Position numbers and translations under genes: made by a program. DNA of 64,000 nucleotides, taken from contig MJGA01000006.1 in the NCBI GenBank assembly GCA_001910725.1, forward strand, positions 1,612,001 through 1,676,000. The letters are read 5' to 3'. Positions 45,499 through 53,998 of the stretch are shown one piece after another; the stretch's first letter is position 1, and the number at the start of each line of letters is the position of its first letter. The stretch comes from Phanerodontia chrysosporium (Eukaryota; Basidiomycota; Agaricomycetes; Polyporales; Phanerochaetaceae). Under the pieces are notes generated by a model. The model was not told the origin of the DNA. It searched no databases and was given only the letters and a program-made list of their open reading frames with translations.

Positions 45499-45923
45499 AT
45501 AATACATCTTCTGTCGCTCTGGATTTCGACTGTTCGAACTGCCTGCACTTCTTTGGGCGAACTACAGAGAACGGTGTCACTGCTCCCGCTGACCTCCACG
45601 TCGAGGAGCACAACGGGTCTCGAGAAGCCAGAGAGTGCAGCCAACAGCCCTGCCCCCATCGAGAGACTGCCCCTCCGTTACTCCCGGTTCCGCCTAGCGA
45701 CCGAGAGACACAATTCGAGCGCCCCCGTTTCGCGCAACGGCTAGAATTTGCCCGCGCTTCCGCCACCACCCCGAATACTCCCGACCGCAGTCCCCCGGAC
45801 AGCAGCCACCACTCGTCTCCCGAGACATCGCTCGGCTCCGTCCTCTCCGATCACGAACCAGTCCCTTCGCCCCTTGATCTCTCTCGCGCTCACTCAGGAG
45901 CCAATACTCCCCGTCCCCCCAAC

Positions 45924-47186
45924 ATGTCAAGCACTCCCGGTGGAGCGCCTCCCGGCCCGGCTCCCCCCGACCCCATCTCCGCTGCCCTCCTGCAGATGGC
46001 TCAGGCTATGACGCAGCTCACGAACACGGTTAACACTCTGGCCCAGACTATTGGCGCCAATCGGACAACGGTCAATGCAACGGTCAATGCCAACAAGGAG
46101 CTTCCCTTCGTCGAGAAGCCCATGCCGTTCAAAGGGAAAGGTTCGGACACGGCCCGTCTCTTCCGTGCCGCCTATCGCATCTACGCCGACGGGCAGCCGG
46201 AGAAATTCGGCAAGCGCGACGTCAACGGTAACCTCGAACGAGACGCAAACACCGGCAAGATCTTGGTAGACGGCCAGAAGTGGATCGTCGGTGCTCTCTC
46301 CTTCATGCAGGATGAAGCGGCCGAATGGGCACGGCAGTACATCGAGCAAGCGGCAGATGGCACACAGATATTCGACGGCTCTCGCGCCACGTTCTGGGAA
46401 GCTTTTAAGAACCGGTTCGAGCCTATGGACGAGAAGGCCGAGGCCCTCAGCAAGCTGCAGGCGTGTACACAAGGCAACCGTCGGTTCGCGGAGTTCTTTG
46501 CGGAGTTCCAAGCCCTCGCTGGACGCACAAAGCTCACCCCGGAAGACCTGGCAGCCCGGCTACGGACAAAGTTCAACAAGGACTACCTTGAGCGGATCTC
46601 GTACATGGTCAACCCCGCTACCGGCAAAGGCCCCGAGACGTACGACGAGCTCAAGAACGCGGGTTTCGCCGTCGACCGGTCGAAGGACAAGCTCTCCCAA
46701 GACCTCCTGGCACAGCAAGGCAAGACATCCTCGACTCCGGCTAGCTCGTCGGCGCGCGCCTTCCGCGACCCAAACGCGATGGACATCGACGCCGCGAACA
46801 TTGACGAGCTGTTTAAGGGTCTCGCTGGCACGGATCTCAAGCGCCAGTTCGACGCCGTCATGAAGGATCGCTGCAAGGTCTGCGGCTCGAAGTCCCACAA
46901 GTCCACGGACCCCGTGCACCGCGACTCGGTCTGCAACCACTGCGGCAAGAAGGGTCACTGGTCCCGCGTTTGTCGTGCCCGCCTCGAGGGCAAGCCGAGA
47001 ACCGCCCCCGCTACTGCCGCCGTCCGCGCCTCGTCTTCGGATACCTCGTCACAGGATTCCTCGTCTCCGGCCTCCTCGTCTTCTGGCAGCTCGTCTGACG
47101 ACCAAGCTGCCGCGATCGCCGCCCTCCGTGATCAGCTGGCTCTGATACAAAAGCAGCTCGGGGTTTTGCTTAAGGGGCCGGAGTGA
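45924..47186 (+). CDS. gag: Gypsy Gag
   Basis: A 420-residue nucleocapsid/capsid protein. A Pro/Gly-rich start (SSTPGGAPPGPAPPDPISAA) is followed by a predicted coiled stretch MAQAMTQLTNTVNTLAQTIG, a retrotransposon Gag capsid-like core (ALSFMQDEAAEWARQYIEQA, FWEAFKNRFEPMDEKAEALS, RRFAEFFAEFQALAGRTKLT), and a CCHC zinc knuckle CNHCGKKGHWSRVC. The tail is Ser-rich and ends in a leucine-rich helix. Its ATG is the first ATG after the predicted RNA start. The gag frame is open upstream to 45,414. Confidence 0.93.
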   Translation: MSSTPGGAPPGPAPPDPISAALLQMAQAMTQLTNTVNTLAQTIGANRTTVNATVNANKELPFVEKPMPFKGKGSDTARLFRAAYRIYADGQPEKFGKRDVNGNLERDANTGKILVDGQKWIVGALSFMQDEAAEWARQYIEQAADGTQIFDGSRATFWEAFKNRFEPMDEKAEALSKLQACTQGNRRFAEFFAEFQALAGRTKLTPEDLAARLRTKFNKDYLERISYMVNPATGKGPETYDELKNAGFAVDRSKDKLSQDLLAQQGKTSSTPASSSARAFRDPNAMDIDAANIDELFKGLAGTDLKRQFDAVMKDRCKVCGSKSHKSTDPVHRDSVCNHCGKKGHWSRVCRARLEGKPRTAPATAAVRASSSDTSSQDSSSPASSSSGSSSDDQAAAIAALRDQLALIQKQLGVLLKGPE

Positions 47187-50100
47187 CGCCGCATCGTCGG
47201 TCCCCGTTTCGTCAGGCCCGGATTCAACTCCGGCGCCTTCGCTGGAACCACAGGACATTTCTGACGTCATCCGCTCATGTAAAATATCTGTACTAGACCC
47301 TTTCTCCAACCACTACCGTGTACCAGTAAAGCTTACCGGAATCAATAAGACTATTCGCACGCCCGCAATGATTGATTCTGGAGCGACTTCACTGTTCATC
47401 CACGAGGATTTCTGTAAGCAGCACAAAATCCTCACGGTACCACTCAAGAAGGAGATCACACTGTACAACATCGACGGGACTAAGAATGAAGCAGGGTCTA
47501 TCACGCGCCGTGCCAGACTCCAGCTCACTGTGGGTTCGTACACGTTTAAGGAAGAGTTTCTTGTCACGAACATCGGTCCAGAGGACGTCATCCTCGGACT
47601 TCCGTGGCTCAAGAAATGGAATCCGAACATCGACTGGGAAACGGGAGATGTCCAGTTTCAGCTCCGCGGCGGAGCTGAGGACACCCCGGTTTTCGGTATC
47701 CATCAGATTGACGCCAACCGCTCCGAACGCCGCGAATGGCTTCGAGCAGGCATTGTTGAGGACGCCAAGGACGAAGTCTGGATCCTCGCCGGCTACACTT
47801 ACTCGCAAGCGATCGCTGTCGAAGCCAATCGCGAGAAGTACGCCAAAACGTTTGAAGAGCTGGTTCCCAAAGAGTACCACCGACACAAGAAGGTGTTCTC
47901 CGAAGAGGAATCACACCGCCTTCCGAAGCATCAGCCCTGGGATCACGCGATAGATCTCGTCCCGGACGCCCCGGCCTCGATCAAATCGAAGGTTTACCCC
48001 ATGTCCCCGATCGAGAATGAAGAACTACAGCGGTTCATTGACGACGCACTCGCCAAAGGCTATATCGTCCCCAGCAAGTCTCCAATCGCCTCCCCTGTCT
48101 TCTTCATCAAGAAAAAGGACGGCAAGCTCCGGTTCATTCAAGACTACCGCAAGCTCAACGACATCACTGTGAAGAATCGGTACCCCCTCCCGCTCGCCTC
48201 CGACATCATCGGGAAGCTCCAGGGCGCTAAGATCTTCACCAAGTTCGATGTCCGTTGGGGCTACAACAACGTCCGGATTAAGGAAGGTGACGAGTGGAAA
48301 GCCGCCTTCGTCACCAACCGCGGCCTCTTCGAGCCCAGAGTCATGTACTTCGGCCTGTGCAACAGCCCTGCCACGTTCCAGGCCCTCATGAACCACATCT
48401 TCGCCGACCTCATCGCTGAGAGCAAGGTCGCAGTTTACCTTGACGACATTCTCATCTGGTCGAACGATCTCGCTTCGCATCGGAAGATTGTCCACGAAGT
48501 CTTGGCACGCCTCGCCAAATACGATCTGTACCTTCGGCCCGAAAAGTGCGAGTTCGAACGCTCAGAGATCGAGTATCTTGGGCTCCTCATCAGCGAAGGA
48601 CAAGTCGGCATGGACCCCGGCAAGGTTAAGGCAGTAGCCGAATGGCCGACCCCGAAGAACCTCAAAGACGTACGAGGCTTCGTCGGGTTCGCCAACTTCT
48701 ATCGCCGCTTCATCAAAGACTTCTCAAAGATCTGCCGCCCGCTGCATGATCTGACGAAGAAGGATACTCCGTTTAATTGGGGTCCCGCACAGGCAGAAGC
48801 CTTCGAGACGCTCAAGCGCGCTTTCACGACTCAGCCCGTGCTCGCCATGTGGAGCATTGATCGGCCAACTCGCGTCGAGACCGATGCTTCTGGCTACGCC
48901 ACTGGAGGAGTCATAGCCCAACACAACCCTGAAGATGGTCTCTGGCATCCAATCGCGTATCGCTCGCAGACCATGAGCCCCGCCGAGCGGAACTACGAGA
49001 TCTGGGACCGTGAGATGCTTGCAATCATTGAAGCTCTCAAGGACTGGCGCCAGTTCCTCGAAGGTCTCCCGGAGCCCTTTGAGATCTGGACCGATCATCA
49101 GAATCTCCAGTACTGGAAGACTGCGCAGAATCTCACACGGCGACAAGCTCGGTGGGCCTCCTACCTCGCCGAGTACGACTTCCGCATCATCCACCGCCCC
49201 GGCAAGACCCATCTCCTCGCTGATCCGCTCTCCCGGCCCTCCTCGCTGCATGTCTCCGACGAAGAAGACAATCGCTCGCAGGTAGTACTGAAGCCAGAGC
49301 TGTTTAAGATAGCCGCCACAACAGCTTTCGCAAACCCCTCCCCCCTCGAGAAGCGCATTCGCAACTGCTCCGAAAAGGAAAAGGAAGTCGCAGACGCTCT
49401 GCAGATTCTCCGGACCAAGGGGCCCCGCAAGCTGCGCAACGGCGTTCTCGAATGGGAAGAAGACAACGGCCTTCTGTACTACCACGGGAAGGTCTACGTC
49501 CCAAACAGTGCCGCGCTGCGCAACGACGTCATCAAGTCCTGCCACGACGCGCCGACTGCCGGACACCCCGGGAAGCACACCACCCTCGAATTGGTTTCTC
49601 GGTATTATTGGTGGCCGCGCATCTCCGCCGACGTTAGCCGCTACGTGCTCGGCTGCGATCAATGTCAACGGTACAAGTCCGCCCCACATCCGAAAGCCAC
49701 CCTACAACCCCACGATGTCCCTTCAGGGCCCTGGGAACACGTCGGCGTAGACCTCATCACGCAGCTCCCACGCGACGCCAAGACCAAGAAGGACTCGATC
49801 GCGGTCTACGTAGACCACTATTCGGATCAGTGCCACCTTGTGCCGGTCGACTCGACGATCACCGCAGCCGGGATGGGCGACGTTCATTACACCGACATCT
49901 TCCGCCTCCACGGCCTCCCGCGCAAGATCTTCTCCGATCGCGGGCCACAGTTTGCAGCTCAGTACATGCGAGCGCTGTACAAGCGCCTCGGCATCGCTAC
50001 CGGCCTCACCACGGCGTATCACCCGGAAGGCAACGGCAAGGTCGAACGCAAGAATCAGGAAGTCGAGAAGTTCCTGCGTCTCTTCGTCTCCCAGCGCCAA

Positions 50101-50925
50101 GATGACTGGGTCGATTGGCTCCCGATGGCCGAGTTTACCCTGAACTCGCACGTGTCTAGTGCTACCGAGCGCACACCCTTCGAGATTGTTTACGGCTATA
50201 CCCCGGACTTCACGATCCCGGCCGGCAAACACACCAAGGTTCCCGCTCTCGACGAGCGCCTAGACCGCATGGCTCACATTCGCAAAGAGGCCGAAGCTGC
50301 CCTGCGCTTAACCAAAGCCCGCATGAAAGAAGAGTACGAGGCCGCGAAGAAACGCGCCCACTCCTTCAAGGTCGGCGATCAGGTTTGGCTCAGCACGAAG
50401 GACCTCAGCATCGATCAGCCCTCGCCCAAGCTCGGCCCCCGCCAGCTGGGTCCGTTTAAGGTTCTGGAGAAGATCGGCGATCTGGACTATCGGCTCGAGC
50501 TCCCGAGCTGGCTGAAAATCCACCCGGTCTTCCATGTCAACCGCCTCAGCCCGTGGCACGACCAGGGCGTTGAGAAGCCCCTGCCTCCCAAACCTGTCAA
50601 GGTTGCCGGCGAAGAGGAATACGTCGTCGAGAAGATCCTTGACAGCCGCATATACCGCCGCCAACTACAATACAAGGTCCGCTGGAAGGGCTACGGCCAA
50701 GCCGGCGACACGTGGGAAAAGGCAGACAACCTCAAGCACGCCAAGGCCCTGGTCAACAAATTCCATCGCGAAAATCCGGAAGCGCCCCGCAAGCTCGCTG
50801 CCACCGCCTTCGAAGCCCTCGCCGCCTCTTTTCGCCCATTCGTCACCGAAGTCGACGTCTCTCACCTTTCTGCCTCCGATCGCGCTAAGGCCGATCTGGA
50901 CTGGGAGGAGGGGCGCCACATCTAA
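47146..50925 (+). CDS. pol: Gypsy Pol with C-terminal chromodomain
   Basis: An uninterrupted frame, +1 relative to gag and overlapping it by 41 bases. The first ATG (47,368) falls at the protease active site (MIDSGATSLFIHED), and conserved-looking sequence lies upstream of it, so translation as a Gag-Pol fusion is more likely than a separate start. Domains in order: aspartic protease DSGAT; reverse transcriptase PIASPVFFIKKKDGKLRFIQ, GLCNSPATFQALMN and VYLDDILIWS; RNase H VETDASGYATGGVIAQH and EIWTDHQNLQYW; integrase zinc finger HPGKHTTLELVSRYYWWPRI with CDQCQRYK, then VGVDLITQLP, SDRGPQFAAQYMRALYKRLG and HPEGNGKVERKNQEVEKFLR; chromodomain EEYVVEKILDSRIYRRQLQY with VRWKGYGQAGDTWE. The chromodomain places it among chromoviruses. 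Confidence 0.95.
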   Translation, partial: YKSSSGFCLRGRSDAASSVPVSSGPDSTPAPSLEPQDISDVIRSCKISVLDPFSNHYRVPVKLTGINKTIRTPAMIDSGATSLFIHEDFCKQHKILTVPLKKEITLYNIDGTKNEAGSITRRARLQLTVGSYTFKEEFLVTNIGPEDVILGLPWLKKWNPNIDWETGDVQFQLRGGAEDTPVFGIHQIDANRSERREWLRAGIVEDAKDEVWILAGYTYSQAIAVEANREKYAKTFEELVPKEYHRHKKVFSEEESHRLPKHQPWDHAIDLVPDAPASIKSKVYPMSPIENEELQRFIDDALAKGYIVPSKSPIASPVFFIKKKDGKLRFIQDYRKLNDITVKNRYPLPLASDIIGKLQGAKIFTKFDVRWGYNNVRIKEGDEWKAAFVTNRGLFEPRVMYFGLCNSPATFQALMNHIFADLIAESKVAVYLDDILIWSNDLASHRKIVHEVLARLAKYDLYLRPEKCEFERSEIEYLGLLISEGQVGMDPGKVKAVAEWPTPKNLKDVRGFVGFANFYRRFIKDFSKICRPLHDLTKKDTPFNWGPAQAEAFETLKRAFTTQPVLAMWSIDRPTRVETDASGYATGGVIAQHNPEDGLWHPIAYRSQTMSPAERNYEIWDREMLAIIEALKDWRQFLEGLPEPFEIWTDHQNLQYWKTAQNLTRRQARWASYLAEYDFRIIHRPGKTHLLADPLSRPSSLHVSDEEDNRSQVVLKPELFKIAATTAFANPSPLEKRIRNCSEKEKEVADALQILRTKGPRKLRNGVLEWEEDNGLLYYHGKVYVPNSAALRNDVIKSCHDAPTAGHPGKHTTLELVSRYYWWPRISADVSRYVLGCDQCQRYKSAPHPKATLQPHDVPSGPWEHVGVDLITQLPRDAKTKKDSIAVYVDHYSDQCHLVPVDSTITAAGMGDVHYTDIFRLHGLPRKIFSDRGPQFAAQYMRALYKRLGIATGLTTAYHPEGNGKVERKNQEVEKFLRLFVSQRQDDWVDWLPMAEFTLNSHVSSATERTPFEIVYGYTPDFTIPAGKHTKVPALDERLDRMAHIRKEAEAALRLTKARMKEEYEAAKKRAHSFKVGDQVWLSTKDLSIDQPSPKLGPRQLGPFKVLEKIGDLDYRLELPSWLKIHPVFHVNRLSPWHDQGVEKPLPPKPVKVAGEEEYVVEKILDSRIYRRQLQYKVRWKGYGQAGDTWEKADNLKHAKALVNKFHRENPEAPRKLAATAFEALAASFRPFVTEVDVSHLSASDRAKADLDWEEGRHI

Positions 50926-50950
50926 CGACCTCGCGAGGACGCTCGGTTTT

Positions 50951-50960
50951 AGGAGGGGGG
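50951..50960 (+). other. Gypsy polypurine tract
   Basis: AGGAGGGGGG lies three bases before the 3' LTR, as expected for the plus-strand primer. Confidence 0.85.
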
Positions 50961-50963
50961 TAA

Positions 50964-51657
50964 TGTCACGGATGTGACGGCGCAGCCCTATTTTTCGCCG
51001 ATTTTTGGCTATTTCCCTCGATTAATCCAACGGGCGAGCAGCCCCCGCGCCGTCTGGAGTCCTAGCCGCCCACGCTCAGCGCCTGGCCACTCAGCGCCAG
51101 CGCCCTGATGGCGCATCACCCCTAGACGCCAGCGCATCCCGCTGCGCGCTCAGACACTGCCCGGATCACCGGTCTGCCTTGCAACCGGTTCCCCAGATCG
51201 CCGAGGAGGCACTGTCATCCCTGATGACTCCCCTCGCCGAGACACGCCGAGCTGATCAGCCTGATGACACAGCCTCGGCCCGACGCAGCCTCGAGACACT
51301 GCCAGCTGACACAGCCTCGTGGCATAGCCCCAGCACAGCCTCGCCGCGCAGCCCGCGTCGCAGCCTCGCTGGCTATGCTGAGCGCTGCCCATCAGCTTAT
51401 GTAATCGTATACCCTGCCCTAAAGGACCTGTAGTATATAAGGGTAGCTCCCCTCGCTCCTGTCCGTCATCTCGACCTCTTGGTCAATACGGACAGGTAAG
51501 CCCGTTGTTTGTACAGTAGTTACTAGTGCTAATACACTTGGTCAATACGGACAGTTGCACAAACCGTTCGTCGCCGCGTGACCCGCTCCGCTGCGCCATC
51601 TCGTCGACCTCCCCATTCGTGCTCCCTCGTGTAGCGTTGAGCCTCCGCTCCGCGACA
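50964..51657 (+). repeat. Gypsy 3' LTR
   Basis: A 694-base copy of the 5' LTR with no difference seen by eye. Its promoter points at the F-box gene that starts at 51,715. Confidence 0.96.
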
Positions 51658-51662
51658 CGGCA
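51658..51662. repeat. Gypsy target-site duplication, right (CGGCA)
   Basis: Second copy of CGGCA, 52 bases before the start codon of the next F-box gene. Confidence 0.92.
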
Positions 51663-51714
51663 TACGTCCGCCGCGCAGAGATCGGAGTCACCATTTCACC
51701 TCTTTGCTCCATCC

Positions 51715-53017
51715 ATGATCACCACTTTTGAGACCGCTGCAGTTGAACACCAACGGCTCATAGTCGACTCTTACGACACAAGCGCTGTCTCACTCGAACT
51801 CTGGGATTGCATTCTCGATTTCGTTGACAACTTCCCGACATGGAAAGCCTGCGCTATCACCTGCCGGGCCTTCCTGCGTCGCTGTCGCTACCACCTCTAC
51901 AGGAAGGTCTATTTGAAGAACTACCACGATGCAAAGGTCCTTGTGCGTGCCCTGCGCAAAGATCACGCCAGCCGCAGCGCCATCAGAGAGCTGCAGCTCG
52001 ACTTCCCTGCGTCCACGCGGCCCACAGGGCCAGTCGGCAAGTACCTTCTCGCGATGCTGCCCAACCTGCAGCACCTGCACATCCGCTCCAACAAATATCG
52101 CGATCCTATTCATCCAGAGTTCCAAACTACCCTGCGTGCGGTAGCCGAGACAGTGACGAGTCTGACGCTGGACTGGTGCACGTTCCACGACGCGGTCGAC
52201 CTCGCGCGCCTGATGGCTGCGCTGCCCAACACCAGGGACCTTGTTGTCACTGAGGTCACAGTCTACGGTCCTTGCGAGGAACTGTCCAGAGCTCTAGACC
52301 CGGATCAGTGGAACGCTATTCGCGTGTCCACTCTGCGCTTCACTGAGTTTCTGTGGCCATGCATGGAACACCTGACGCGCATGTTCTCAAAGTCAGCGAC
52401 GACGCAGACGATGCGAAAGGTATACTGTCAGCCCCATCACATGGCCCCTTCGACGGACCTTCAGAACTTCCTGCATGTCTTTGGACACAGCATGCACACG
52501 CTCGCGGTCGCGGTCCCCCTTCCTTGGAAAGGTGGTGCGTCTCCATACATCAGCTTGCGGGCCAAGGGCTCAAGACCTGAACACTCTTTGTAGATCCGCC
52601 CTCCTTGTACGGAGCCTCTGCTCTTCGATACTTGCATTTAGGATCTGCCACCAACACGATGCATGTCTGCACTGGTATCCTCCGCAGTCTGCCACCCAGA
52701 GCACTTGTAGGTTTATCCCTCGCTGTCGGAAGCTATGAACGGCGGGGTTCGAAGCCCCAGAAACGACACCGTGGGAACGCATGGCCGCGCTCGCTGATCT
52801 GAATAGCCTGCTCTCGCACGACCAGTTCACCTCGCTGCGCCGGCTAAGCGTACGATGCTCAATGGGCCAGCCACGATGGCACTGCTTTCTGTCGTCGCAG
52901 GAGTGCCGCGAGGCCGTTATGTCTCGTTTTCTTACAAGCTTGAATCCCCGGATGTGGGATGAGAGTCTCGACCATGTCTTCGATTTTGCACCCGAGATTT
53001 GGAAGTACTGGAAGTAG
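51715..53017 (+). pseudogene. F-box paralogue B, next to the gypsy LTR, one frame break
   Basis: The F-box reads VSLELWDCILDFVDNFPTWK, ACAITCRAFLRRCRYHLYRK; then DHASRSAIRELQLDFPASTR (very close to paralogue A), ETVTSLTLDWCTFHDAVDLA and HVFGHSMHTLAVAVPLPWKG. An intron GTGCGT ... TTGTAG occupies 52,535-52,593. The last exon reads GASALRYLHLGSATNTMHVC and ILRSLPPRALVGLSLAVGSY. The frame then changes by one base near 52,745 (in CGGCGGGG) and resumes as PWERMAALADLNSLLSHDQF, RLSVRCSMGQPRWHCFLSS, ending FAPEIWKYWK. Start 51,715 is the first ATG after the LTR and aligns with the paralogues. Its original upstream region has been displaced 7.7 kb by the gypsy element. Confidence 0.65.
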
Positions 53018-53998
53018 ACTCGTAAGCACTTGTCAAGCATCATACACACTGCGTTGACTTCTCTCATATCCTTCTAGGCTGTGCGGAATAGGTGACATCC
53101 GCACCGCAGTGTTCCCACCATATGCTGCTCCGTTCCGTCGTAGCTGGCCGCACGGAACGTCGCCATCTGAATTTCCCAGGATCAATGGTCGACGATCAAA
53201 CAAGCCCATTAGTCGCGTTCAAAGTTGTGCTCTGAGCGCGCTACGAGACGTCGATTTGGGGACGCTACGTGGGCTCGAAGCGGACTTGAATCGTCCTCGA
53301 AGCGCAAGGGGACTCTGAACACCCCTGATTACTTGGTGGATGCTTTTCCTCTCTCCTTTGAGTTCTGTGCCCTCACCGGTGCTCTCATCCCACTATCCAA
53401 GGCGTTCTCAAGCTATTGTATGCTGTATACTACTTGATTATGCATTATATAGTGGGTAGGCCTGTGAGAATGAAATCTGACGTGGTTTACAGGCAACGGT
53501 TGTCTAGAATCGACTGTTTCCTTGCACGCTTCTGACTTAGGATAACATGACAGCTAATACGAGCATTACAAGTCAATTCATTAGGTCTCGAAACCCCTGA
53601 TCGATATCGAAGTGAGAAGAAAGTGCCCCGGGTACATGGGGAGGGCCGGATAGGGATAGGCTGTAGCGCAAGTGCAGCGGAAGCGAGCGTGTAGCGGCGA
53701 ACGAAGCGGCGCCAGAGCCGCTTCGACGCTGGAGGGCGATTCGTGACGATTCAGCACGAATCGTCGCTTCGGGACCCCGAAACCCCTCCGCTTCAGCATC
53801 GCATTTCGATCCCCGAATCGCCATCAAAGCGAGGTCAAATCGACAACTTTGAACGCCCCTATTGCTGTCAAGCTAGGTTTCACGGTCACATTTCACAGAC
53901 TCCGTGAGAGGCGAGCGAATTAGTTTCGTTCGCACGGAAGCGAGCTTTTCTGCCCTTTCGCTCGCACCACACCCTCTGTTCTCCTTGTAGTCGTAAGC
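53018..53998. other. Spacer between F-box paralogues B and C
   Basis: About 980 bases with no recognised gene. It contains a small inverted repeat, CGATTCGTG and CACGAATCG around 53,738-53,765, of unknown meaning, and the pyrimidine-rich upstream region of the gene at 53,999 (CACACCCTCTGTTCTCCTTG). Confidence 0.4.

Larger units (their letters stand above)
43963..51657 (+). mobile_element. Full-length Ty3/gypsy chromovirus
   Basis: A 7,695-base element in plus orientation: 694-base LTRs (TGTC...GACA) at a constant 7,001-base offset with no difference seen by eye, TSD CGGCA, self-complementary primer site, a long ATG-free leader with ORF1, gag with a zinc knuckle, pol in the order protease-reverse transcriptase-RNase H-integrase with a C-terminal chromodomain, and a polypurine tract. 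All long frames are open, so it may be active. It lies between the copia-split F-box gene and the next F-box gene. Confidence 0.97.

Noticed and set aside
51526..51714. Start of F-box paralogue B inside the LTR
   Set aside because: The frame is open back into the LTR but has no ATG there; the ATG at 51,715 aligns with the two paralogues.
53738..53765. CGATTCGTG / CACGAATCG inverted repeat
   Set aside because: A single short hairpin with a 9-base loop in spacer DNA; too short to call a MITE or regulatory element.
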